Assembly (NCBI GenBank): GCA_027574665.1
Contig: CM050654.1
Span: 25,997,722 to 26,061,721 of the forward strand
Direction: 5' to 3'
Length of the DNA stretch: 64,000 bases
DNA from: Rhynochetos jubatus
Lineage: Eukaryota > Chordata > Aves > Eurypygiformes > Rhynochetidae
The notes beneath the pieces were generated by a model. That model was not told the origin of the DNA, searched no databases, and saw only the letters and a program-made list of their open reading frames with translations. The translations under genes were made by a program, and so were the position numbers. This document shows, piece after piece, positions 10,001-22,000 of this stretch (position 1 is its first letter; each line of letters opens with the position of its first letter).

Positions 10001-13000
10001 TGCAAGCAGGCTGAGGTCCAGGGACCCTTTTACAATCCCATGGAGGTGCTGGAACGGTCTTGCATGGCCCTTGGAAGGGCTATTCTATGTCTCCCCCTCT
10101 CCACGCTGCTACCCCTCCACCCTTGCTTGGGGGGGATGAAGCATCGCTCCCAGCACCTGTGGGACAGCCTGTGATAGCCCCTGCCAGGAGGGGACTCACG
10201 GGGGAGAAGTGTTGGGGGCCGCAGTGCTCTCCCTGAAAGCGGCACTCCACCAGCATGTCCTCAATCTGGTGACCCAGGCGGTGGAAGAAGCTCTGCATGG
10301 TGCGCTCGGAGCGGCGGGGCGGCAAGAAGCGCGAGTAGTTGGCGAGACGAGTCAGCCACGCGCGACGGTCCTCCCCCAGCACGGCCAGCATCTCGGGCAC
10401 CAGCGAGCGGTTCTCATGGGCCAGCCCCAGCCACTGCCCCACCGAGTAGAGGTCAGGCTTGGTGAGGTGCAGGAAGCGCGCCCGGTTGGGGTTGCAGAGG
10501 GTGACAGCCGGGAAGCGGAGCTGGGGGGCCCAGGCGAGTCGCGCCCGGGTGTGTACGGGGTGCGAGAGCAGGTGGTGCAGGCAGTCGGTGGCACCGGTGG
10601 CCAGCAGCCCGACAGAAGCCAGGAAGGCCAGGCTCCAGAGCAGGCGGCGCAGGCGGGACTGCGGCCGGGTGCACATGTAGTGCAGCCCGGGGATCCTGGT
10701 GGCTCGCAGGATGCCGACGGTGAGCTGGGCAGTGCCGCCGTCCCCAGCCGCTGCCAGGGCATCCCCGTCCCGGCAGCAGGCGAGGGGCAGTGGCATGGCT
10801 GCAGGCAGGGTGGCTCCTCTGGAAAACGGGGTGCAGGCTGCTCCCAGGGCTGCCCAGGTTCCCTGGTCCCTTCCACGGAGCTTTCCCTCCCGGGAGGCTT
10901 TTGCTCCGCACCTTCCTGGAGATGAACGTGGCAGGCGCCTTCCCGAGCTGTGCCGGTGACGGGCAAGGGGAGGGAGAGGAGGGGGCTGCTGCAAACACAC
11001 GCCTTCCCCCAACCTCCATTCGGGAATGGAAAATTCCTCCCTGAGCCAGGCTGGGACGGGAGGGGGTGGGGGTGTTGTGTTACCCCAGGCAGGGTGAACT
11101 GGCAGCCCCTGGTGCCCCAGTACGGTGGGTACCAGTGTACGGATGGTGATGCCCTGTCCCAGCCACACAGCGTGAGCCCTCTGCCTAGGGATGCTGTGCC
11201 CTGGCTTGTCCCTGATGTCCCCTGACCCAGCACTGCAGCCTCCCCTGGATCCTTGCCTGGACCCCCAACATCCCTAAACACGGCTGTTCTGGGGCTGGGG
11301 GGCCTGCCCCACAGCGGCAGGAGAGTGTCAGACGTGGGGGGCCATTCCCTCCTGCCAGTGCTGCTCGGGACACGTGTACCGTGGTCCCCAGTGCTGTACC
11401 CTGGTATCCCCTGCCCTGGAGCTGGGGACCCCTGTGGATCTGGGCCCTGTGGGGCAGGAGAAGCAGGTCCATGGGGCAGGAGAAGTAGCGCCGTGGGGCG
11501 GGAGGCTGCGTGGGAGCCCACGGGAGCCCGACGGGTGCTTTGAAGTGACGGCGAGGCTGTGATCAGAGTGCAGCAGCGGCGTGTCTCTGCACCAGGCTGT
11601 CAGCGCGGCTGGCAGGGCCCCGACAGCCTGTCAGGGCACCTTCAAAGCTCGGCACCGCGCCCCCCGGCACCAGCTCCTCTCCTGCTGCCGCCGCTCCCGG
11701 GCACCCGCCATGGCACGGGATGGCCCTGGGGGATCCTGCAGCCCCAGGATGAACCGAGGCCGCTGTGTCCCCGGTGTAGGGATAGCATGGCTCGGGAAGC
11801 TGGGGCAGGAGAAAGGCAGCGGTGGGAGGGGGAGCTGGAAAGAGGGGAGCTCAGCGGGGGCGCCCAGCATCACCCGTTCTGCCGTCCCTGCTGCCTGAGC
11901 CAGGCGTGACTCCACAGCCATCCCGGGGACCCGGGCAGGACTGGCAGCCCGGTGACCGGCACAGGAGGACGTCAGGCAGGTCAGGAACGGGGCTTGGGAA
12001 CGGGCTGGGGGAGGCGAGCGGAGACCGCGAACAGCATCTCCGGTGCTCGGGGGTGGCAAGGGCACTCCCCTCCCACCCCACCTCCTTTGCATGTCCCGCC
12101 AACGGCACCCAGGGTGCCAGCTCCGGCCCTTGCTGGCTCTGGCACCCCGGCTCCCGATACCCCGGCTCCCGGTTCCCGGTACCGGCAGGGGGCAGCAGGG
12201 CGCCGCGCTTGGGCTGCCCCGGCAGCGCAGCGCCCGCCCCACGCCCCCCGCCTCGCCATCCCCCGGGCCGAGCCGGGCCGGGCCCCTCCGGCTCCCACCG
12301 TAACCCCGCCTTCGGGTCCTGCCGCGGCACAGCGCGGGGCGGGCGAGGGCAGCCCCGCTGCCGCTGGCCTGGCCACCGGCCCCACGCACGGTGTGCCCTG
12401 GGGAAGGACGGTCCCCATCCCAGCCGGCCCCACGCACGGTGTGCCCTGGGGAAGGACGGTCCCCATCCCAGCCAGCCCCACGCACGGTGTGCCCTGGGGA
12501 AGGACGGTCCCCATCCCAGCCGGCCCCACGCACGGTGTGCCCTGGGGAAGGACGGTCCCCATCCCAGCCGGCCCCACGCACGGTGTGCCCTGGGGAAGGA
12601 CGGTCCCCATCCCAGCCGGCCCCATGCACGGTGTGTCCTGGGGAAGGACGGTCCCCATCCCAGCCAGCCCCACGCACCGTGTGCCCTGGGGAAGGACGGT
12701 CCCTGGGGAACGACGGTCCCCATCCCAGCCGGCCCCATGCACGGTGTGCCCTGGGGAAGGACGGTCCCCATCCCAGCTGGCCCCACGTGCTGTGTGCCCT
12801 GGGGAAGGATGGTCCCCACCCCAGCTGGACTCATACACTCTGTGTCCTGGGGAAGGACAGTCCCCATCCCAGCCTCCACGGGAGGCCAGTGCTGCCACTT
12901 CCTTTGGTGGAGGGGCAAATGGTCCCACGGGGCCACAGTGCTCCCCTGGGATGGAGCTGAGCACTCTGGGGACACAAAGCCAAGGCTGGGGAGCAGCCAC

Positions 13001-16000
13001 CGCCACCCACATGGCCCCACACCCCAGAGCTGCCACCCATCCTGGGACCATCCACGGCACAACGCTGCTGTGAGCAGGAGCACTGTCGTGGGCTCCGTGC
13101 TCTCCGCAGCCCCACGACCAACCCAGTGGGTCACCCCACACGGAGCTGTCCCCTCCAGTCTGTGTGTCCCTGCACCATCCCCTGGACACGGCTGGGCCCC
13201 CCCACCCGTGCCGGCACGTCTGCACGGGGCTGCTCGCGCTGGCTGGGCTCCTTGCTGAGATTTATTGTGGCTGCGAGAGCCGGAGGCTGCCAGCCTGATA
13301 CCATCAGCCCCTGCACACCAGGGCAGCTTTTATATTAGTTTTCTTTAAACGGAGGATGAGCTTCCTAGGCTGGAGGAAATGTCATTTCTCTGAACGCTTC
13401 CATCTCATGTTGGTTCAGACATCTCCGGGCAGCATCACAATCACCCTGGGGCAGGGTGAGGGATGGGGATGGGATGCAGAGGCTGGGGCATGTAGGGACA
13501 GACAGCTCAGGACAGGGACCAGTGTTGGTCAGAGCTGGAGGAAAAAGTCCAACGGTGACAGTGGCCTTGTCCCCTGTCCCCCCCAGGCAGGCGGGCAGGG
13601 TTGCAGGGATGCGTGGGGAGGGCAGGGGTGCCTGTGGCGCCCAGCTGAGTTACTCACTTGTCGGCTGCCAGGGTGCCGAGGCCAGCTGTGAAATCGCGCT
13701 GGGGAGAGCACAGCACAGTCCTCAAGGGCTTTGCCTTTCCAGCATGACAAACCCAATTAGGTAACAGGGAGCGTGAGGAGGAGGAGGAGGAGGAAGGGTA
13801 GAGGAGAGCCTGCCTGCACCGGGAAGATTTCCTCCCCACAGCTGACCCAGAAAAGCACCTTGAAGGGCTGGAGCACATGTGTCCAGCCGGGGAGGGCGCC
13901 TGGGACGTAGGTTCCCGGGCACCCTGCTCCGCTTGCCGGGCACCCGTGGGTGTCACAGCCTCGGGGCCAGGACAGCAGGATTCCTGCACCGCGTGACAGT
14001 CTGCCCACTCAGCCGCCGCATGCCGGCATCCCCGTGCTGCGCTCACGTGCAGGGGAGACCCCATTAGGGAGGTAATTTCTCGACATGATTCCTCATTTCC
14101 CTGCTCTCTGCCGTGGAGACACGCTGACCTTGACAGAAATAGCTGCTTGCGCCTCAGCAGGCAGATCCCAGCTAGAGATCCCTGGGGGCCCTGGCATCCT
14201 CCTCCCCACCCCACACAGCTCTAGGGTCCCCCAATTCCCATCCACCCTCCCTGGGTCTTGCTGTCCTGCACCCCTGCTGTGGGAATCCCCATGGAAGCAA
14301 GGTCCTGACCCCCAGCATCCTCACCCTGGCTCACACCAGCCCACCCACGAGCACTGGGAGCACGAGTACCAGCCCCACGCACTACTGGGCCCCCATCCCC
14401 GCTGCTGCCAGCCCATTGTGCCAGCCTCCGGCTGATCCCAGCTCATGCAGGTATTTCCGCGGCTTACACAGCTCCCCACGGTATTTAGCCTCTGGAAGAC
14501 GACGTTAAACATTGCAAGCAGCGACAAATCCTGATTGCTCCGAGGAGACAAGAGGCCGTGCTAAGCTTCCAGCCAAACGTTTTCATGTGAGGGAAACGAG
14601 CTGCGGCATGTGCAGTGCTGGAGGGTCCTGCTCCTGCGTGCCCGGGCCCCCAGCCCTGCTCCCACGTCCCCGCTGGGGTATCCAGCCCTGCTCCCATGTT
14701 CACACTGGGACACACAGCCCTGTCCCACATTCCCAATGGCACACGCAGCTGGCAGGCAGGCCCTGGGCATGGGCACACCATGCAGGAGCGAGCTCCCCAG
14801 CACAGACACCCCCAAGAACAGTCATCAGTGGGGCAGGATGGGGATGGGGACAGGGACAGGAAGACACCAGAGTGCTGCCCACCCTGGGCTTGGTGGGGAT
14901 GCCCGTCCAGGGGATCTTCAGGTACCCCAGCACAGAGAGCTAATTAGCATGGGCAGGGCTGTGGTATAAAGGAAGGCACCCTCCAAAATTGGAAATGCAG
15001 CTTCCTGAGCGAGCACAAGCAGCTGGAGGCACAGGGATGACCCTGGCCAGGAGGCACACCACAGGAGCTGGGGCCAAACTGGGATGACACTGGTAGAGCT
15101 GGGGCAACAGCACAGACATGCATGCTGCCCCTGCTCTGCTCCTGCCCCCCGCCGTGGCCATCCCAGCCCCGGAACCCAGCTCTGCCAGAGCCCCTCACCA
15201 TGCCCTGGTCCCCCTGTGAGAGCCCCCCCCTCGCAGCCCTCTCCCCCTGCCTGGCACAGCCAGGCCCCGCCTGGGTGCCCCGGGAGGGAAGCCGCAGCGC
15301 TGACGCCAGCACTGCAACTGCCCGGGATATGAGATCCGCTTGGATTCAGCAATTTCAACTCATTTCAAGCCCTATTCTGCAGCAATTTTCTGAGCCAGTG
15401 GGATGTTTTCACCTCTGCAAATGTCCCCTCTCACGCACGGTCGCACCATTTCCCTTCCCTGCTCCCAGGAGGGGTTTGGGGAATGGCGCCAGTTTGGCTT
15501 GACCCCAGCTCCAGCGACGGCACAACCATCCCCCACACCGGCAGCCCCTCCAGTGCAGCCCCCTGCCCCACGCAGAGCTGCCGGGATGGCTCCTGCAGGA
15601 TGCAGCCCTGCTTGTGGGGTCTGGGGCTCCCACCTCCATGGGGCACTGGGCTCTGCAGGCTCAGTCCCAGCAGAGCAGGGCACCTTCAGCCCTGAGCAGG
15701 GCACACCAGCACTGGGAACCTTGTTTCCCCTCTCCTGCAAAGGGCCAAGCTCTGGAGCACCCTCCACAGAGCTCCAACCCACATCCCCAGGAAGAAGGAG
15801 AGCAGTGGGGTGGGGATGGGGGCTGGGGGATGCTGCAGGCACATCCCGGAGGGGTCCCTTCTGCCACTGCAGATGTGCCTCTCTCTGTGCCACAGGCCAG
15901 CCCGTGCCAGCTGAGCCCCCTTGGCCAGGCCTGAGCCAGCAGCGGAGACGTGGGTGCGTGGTGCTGGCAGTGCCTCTCTCGTGCCAAGCAGGCTCGCTGC

Positions 16001-19000
16001 CGGAATACCAAGTGCTCAGCTGTGCCATGGGCTGCGCTGCCAGCCGGGCAGAGCGGCGGGAAGCACCCGAGCCCCAGCGCTGGGCCAGGCTGCTGCATCA
16101 GGGCCAGCGGGCAGCCCAGTGTCCCCCAGGAACAGGCAGGATCCAGACCAGGGCTCCCTGCTCCTGGTGGGTCTGCACCGCATGTATGGGTACAGACACC
16201 TTCCCAGGGCATCTGCCCCAGGACAGCCAGTGACACCAGTAAAGCAGGGGGACATTGGCATCATCCTGCTTTCAGGAGCAGCATCTGTGACAGCACACCC
16301 AAACCGGCGTGCCAGGGAAGGAGCTCTCCTTCCAAGCCATCACCCCAGGATTCCTGCACCATGCAAGCCAGGAGTCGGAGAGGGCCCGCCGCCAGTGCCA
16401 CACGGAGCCAGGGTGGCTGTGACACGGAGGCGAGGGTCTGGGAACCCCAAGTCCTCACCTCTCGGCCCTGCTGCACAGGCATGGCAGCACACAGCTGCCT
16501 CTGGCAGCAGGACGAGCTCCATGGCAAAGTTGTTCTTTCCTCTCCTGCTGCTCTTGGGGGGAATTTGTCCCAGAATCTCACTCAGCTCCTTATTTCCCAA
16601 CCTAAATTTATTCATGGCCAGTTTGTACCATTTGTTCTTGTGCCAGCATTGTCCCTTAGCTTAAATAGCTCTCTTCCCTCCCTTGTGTTTACTCCCTTGA
16701 TGTATTTACAAACAGCAATCCCATTCCCTTGCGGCCTCCAGCCTGCCAGCCCACACGTGCCAATCGCTCCCGGTTTCCTCTCGGGATTCAGGCCCTGCTC
16801 ACCTGTACAGCCCGGCTGCCTGGCAGGGCATCTGCTCCAGCTCCCTGGCAGCTTCCTCAGCCCTGCTGCCCAGGGCGCACACACCGCTCCAGCGAGGTCT
16901 CCAGCTCACGCAGATGGTGACTGCCCTCTCCATCCCACAGCAGCCATGGGGCTGTATCCCACCCAGGTCGGGAACGCTGCCTTCATACGGCTTGCATGCA
17001 CCCAGCACTTTAAAGCATCCACCAAAAGGATCACCTGGGAAGGTGAAGGAGCCAGCACCGAGGGAATTGTGGAAGAAGAAGTGCCAGGGCAGCTGGCAGA
17101 GGGGGGAGGCATGCTGCAGCGCAGGGCAGGGGGGCAGAGAGGCAAGGGGCCAGGAGCTGGAGCAGCCCACTTCAGCCAGCAAACCTCTCTGAGGTGTTGA
17201 GCGTGCTGCCTACAAATCCTGGTCTCTCCCTAAGCACAAGGGTTGGGTGCTGGGGCTGCAAGAGGTTTCTGTCCCATGTTTCTGCCTCCTGCTTCCCCTG
17301 GGAGGGAGAGGGGGAAAAGCTGTGGAGCAGAGCCAGGAGGCACTCAAGGTCCCCATGGGAAAGGCGCACCAAAGCTGCACCCCCCAAACGTGCCAGAGCG
17401 AGCTTGCCGAGCTGTTAACACACTCCCTGGCCTGGGTTAGGTGCTGAGAAGCAATCCTGCCATCACTCTGTGCACCCTTCGGTGCTCTCCAGCCGCCTTC
17501 CCATCCTCAGACACCCCCCTCCCTGCGCTGGTCACGCTGCTCCCGGCACCGCACAGCACAGCGCACTATGGATAAGCGCTGGGATGGGCTGCAGCTCAGC
17601 CTCGCTGCCGCAAACTCAACAAAACACGCGCACGCGGAGGGTGCGGTAACGGTAGGTTTGGGTAGCGGGCTCCTCTTGGCAGCCAGAGCAGACCCAGCGC
17701 CACATGTGCTGCTGTGCAGACACGGCTGGACCGTGCCATTAAGCACCAGGACCAGGGAACGACCCCCAGCCCTGCGTTTTCACGCAGAGATGTGGCACTG
17801 AGACCATCCATCCTGCTGGATGAAAGCAGGGAACACCAAGGATACCCGAAAGCGGGGTACGCAGGGACCCTCTGCTCTCTGGCTGCTGTCACCCCGCAGG
17901 GACCCCCGCTGCACGATGTCTTAGAGGTACACCGGTGCCTCTGCAGGGTGCTGGGTGGATGCTGGCAGGTTTTAGTTGAGCACCCTGGGGACAGCCCTGC
18001 GGTCCCCACGCTCTCCAGGCAGCTCTCCAGGCAGCACCGTCCCCGGGGGACCGCTTCTCTTTGGGAACAACCGTGCGGGGAGCGCTGAGCTGCCCGTCCC
18101 CGAAGGGTTAACAGGCAATTTCCTTCGCTGACAGCTCGGAGACCGTTCACTATCGACTGCGGGAGAATAAGAGGGGAGAAGCAGCGAGATAAAAAGGCAG
18201 CAGAGCTGGCACCGCCTGCTTAATCCCAGCGTTTAATCTGCTGGGGCAGCGCAGGCAGCCTTATCTCGCCGTCCTTCTGCTGCTCCATCTCATTACTGCT
18301 CCCACGGTTGCGCGGGCCGCGCCGCCGGGAGATGCGGGAGCTGAGCCGGGGAGCTCTGGCCCGGGGCACGGCTGCTGCCAGCCGCCTCGCTTGGCAGCCC
18401 CCGCCCGGCCGGGGAACGGGGGACACAGGCCCACGCAGCCCACGCAGCGTGTTGTTTCACACGCTGGCGCCTGGCGGGGTGACACGACCCCGGGGACACC
18501 CTGCCAGTGTCACACACACACGCGCGTGTCCTGCTCTTGGTGGTCCAGCCTGAGCGATACCCGTGCCCCCATGGGTGGATGCAGGGCTTCGTGGGATGCT
18601 GCGTGTAGGACACGGCAGGGCCAGGACAGTGTGTGTGTCCCCTTCCCTCCATCCTCACCCATCAGAGTGCTCCCCATTCGGGTGCCAGACCAGCTCTGCT
18701 CCGCTCATCCCACCCGGCACACCATGGCCATATCTCGGAGTCACCCCCAGCCCGGCCCTGGCAGCTCCTGCAGCTGCGTGGCAGGTGTGGGCAGGAGTGG
18801 GGGGGCACCCCCTGGGACCCGCCACAGACACGATCCCTCCAGCCGTAGCGTTTATCTGTAAATCCGCAGCACCGACACGGTGCAGATGAAGCCTCCGCGC
18901 CAGCCGGGTTGTCACGGGGGTTATCCTGCTGCCTACGGATGGGTTTGCACTGATAAGATTTGTTGTCACCCTGGATGAGGTGCTGCCCGCGCCTCACTGC

Positions 19001-22000
19001 CTGCTCCTCTCCCAAGGCTCTGCCGCCTGCCCGGGGGTGCCGTGAAAGCCACGAGTGGCACCTTACCAAGTGGCCGCGGGCAGAGCGGGTCCCCAGACGG
19101 AGGAGAGCCAGGCACGAGCCTCTGCTCCCCACTGCCAGGGCTGATGGGTCCCCTGCCCGCTCCTCCCAGGGTGCCCCACCATTGCACCGTGGCGGTGGGA
19201 TGCGGGGGATGCTGGTCGCCAAGCTGGACCAGGCTGAGCAGAGCACACATCTGTGCTGACAGAGATTTGCTGACGGTGCTGGCAGCATGGCTCCTGTCAC
19301 AGCTCGGTGGCTTCACAGCTCTCCTGCGTGATGCAAGGCGGCCAGGACTCACGGGGCTGCCGGGGTGGCTGTGCATGGAGCCACTGCAGGCAGGAGGGCC
19401 CGGGCAGGGAGCGGGGGGAAGCCCCCCAACCTGCAAACTGACCCCAGCACCATGCAGGACCTAGCAGGGTGGCGATGGGAGCTGGGGCCTTATGCACCCC
19501 CTGCCCTAGGGGGACATGGGTGGGCAAAAATACTGCAAAAAGAGGAATTTGGCTCCAAGGCACCCTGCTGTGCCCTGGTCAGTCACCCACGACCTGCTGC
19601 TTGCCCCCCTGCTGTGCTCTCCAGCACTGATTTCCCTGGGGCCAGCAGGGATTGCCCTGAGCCACCTGGTGCAGGCAGGCAGGGGCTGAACCAGGCTAAA
19701 TCCTTGAGCAGCGGGAGGGGGAGCCACCTGCCAGCATCCCCCTCATCCCTAAAGTCACCACATAAGCCCTGCACAGCTCCCCCACCGCCCTGCTCCATCC
19801 GGACTTCTGCCTCTTCCCCTTCTCGTCCCCTCCAGCTGATAACCCCCTGATGATGCTGGAGGTTCCGCTCTCTCCCTCAACACAAGTTTGACCCCAGCAT
19901 GTCAGAACCAAAGGAAACAACACGCAAACAACCCGAGCTCCGGCTGCAGCCTCCTCCTCAGGGCCAGCTCGGGCGGCCATAGGGACCGGGACACCGGTTG
20001 GCGTGATGGTGTAACCTGCCAGCACATCGGGAGCCCGAGTGAAGTGGGGTGATCACAGCCCAGCAGGAAAGGGCTCGTTAATAGCTGAGCCCTTTTAGTA
20101 GAGATTAGGGAGCTGCGTGGCTTTGATCTTTGATTGCCAATTTGCATCTTGAAGGCGCTGGGACCTCATCCAGCCTCCGCACAACCCTTTGTGGTTATCT
20201 CGTGGCTAATGGATTTGTTCTTAATGCTGGAGCGTGCAGGCTAAAGGCTGATTAAACCCTCTCCGCGGCGCTAAATCAATGGAACAAACATGATAGGGGT
20301 TGGCTTTCCCCAGCCTGCGCGCTCCCGGGCGGAGGGGCTGATCGACAGAGCCCCTGCGCCCCGGCACTGGTGGGGGTCCCTCCTTGGGGCTGATGGGCAG
20401 GGGGGTAGGCGTGGGCACTGGCGAGCAGGGAGAACCGCGTGGCCTGTATCCCTGTATCCCCATCCTCTGCTCGCCATGCAGGCAGTGATGGGCTGGGGGA
20501 GCTCAGAACTCCCAGGGTGTCTGTCCCTCTTGGATGCTTGGGCCACATCGGCCTTGTGCAGGTCCTCAGTGCCTGCAGGAGCACCCCAGGCCTCTCCCAG
20601 GGCTTGCTATGGGAGCAGGGACATGTCCTGGCTGGGGTGGGATGCGGCCACCTGCACCTGCAGCTGGAGGATTCCAGCTCCCACCTTCTCTGTGCTTCAG
20701 ACCGTCTCCCCTTCCCCCTGCTCAGAGCCAGCGCCGCGTTCCCAGGACCGTGTGCTGCCTGCAGCAGCCCATACATCACGTGCTGTGAGCAGCAGTAACT
20801 GTACATGCTTTCCATAGTGCCCGTGGTCAACACTGCATGCTCAGCTTCAGGAAAACACAATTCCCACTGTGTTTGCAGGCAGCATTAGCAGAGGGGACAA
20901 GCTGCACCCTGCCCATGGATGCCCCAGAGACAACTGGCCTCCTGTCCCACTCGCTGCCTGGGCTGGGGGCCTGGGGACAGGAGCTGAGCCTCTGGGACGG
21001 GCAGGACTAATGTTCTGGGGACTAGGAGCTGCAGAGAGGAGGGTTGTGTGGCTGTGACCCAGGAGAAGACCCGCTGAGAGCATTTTGCACCCTTTGCTTT
21101 TAGCAGGGGTCACTGCATCGCCCTGGATGCTGCCAGGGCAGAGCTGCCTGGTGGCATCTGGGTGGCAGGAGCCACCGGCAGGGATCCTGTGCCAGAGAAT
21201 GAGGCACTAGCTGCAACACAGTGAAGCTCAGACCAGCGCCTTGCTGGGAACCAGTCCATGGGGAGAAGGTGCTGGGAGCAGCCCCGCTGGCCCCAGACTC
21301 TGCCCGTGCCAGGCTCAGCCCCAGCGAGCGGCGGCTGCTGCAGAGGCAGCCGGGCTGCCGCACGGCACGGAGCCGTCGGGATCACACACCGAGATTCCCA
21401 TCTGCAAACCTCGCTATTGAATCATCACCCCTCTGCCAATATTTGCCGAGTGCGGGAGATAAAGTGGCTACAAAAGTCATTGGTGCCGGCATTTCAATCC
21501 ACCCAGGCTGGCAGCGGAGGGGCGGCCGGGCAGGCTGGCAGCTCCTGGGGTGGCAGAGCCCTGACAGCTCAGCCCCCCAACCCCCCCTGCCCCGAGCAGC
21601 CCCCGTGCCCTGCCTGCAGCAGTGCGAGAAGAGCCAGGACCCCTCCACATTGCTGCGCAGCACCTCTGCCCGCCTGGGATGAATGCTGCTGCCACGGGCA
21701 CTGCTGCCCACATCACCCTGCCCTGGGCATCACAGCAGCCCCCCCCCCGGCCCTCGCCCTCACCCCCACCTCTGCACCAGCCTGCCTGTGCAGTCTGTGC
21801 AGCGGTCCCTGCATGGATGAGGCAGGACATGATGCCGAGATACAGCTCCTGGAGGAGAAGCCTCGAGCGTTATCAGCCCAGGGAGTTAATTAAGGTCATG
21901 TCAGGCGATAAGGAAACAGGATGTCGGAGCGGCAGCAATGCAGGGGGGTCAGAGCCCAAAAAACTCCCTCTGAGAAGCAACTCCACTGAGATGTGATCAG

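Noticed and set aside
10797..11168. Longer N-terminus for the alternative exon starting at ATG 11168
   Set aside because: The extra 124 residues are Pro/Arg-rich with no ASIC similarity; ATG 10796 has better context and gives a usual-length tail.
11822..13258. Long frames on both strands with a 16-residue repeat
   Set aside because: They are produced by the 48-bp minisatellite, whose length is a multiple of three and which keeps frames open. They resemble no protein family.
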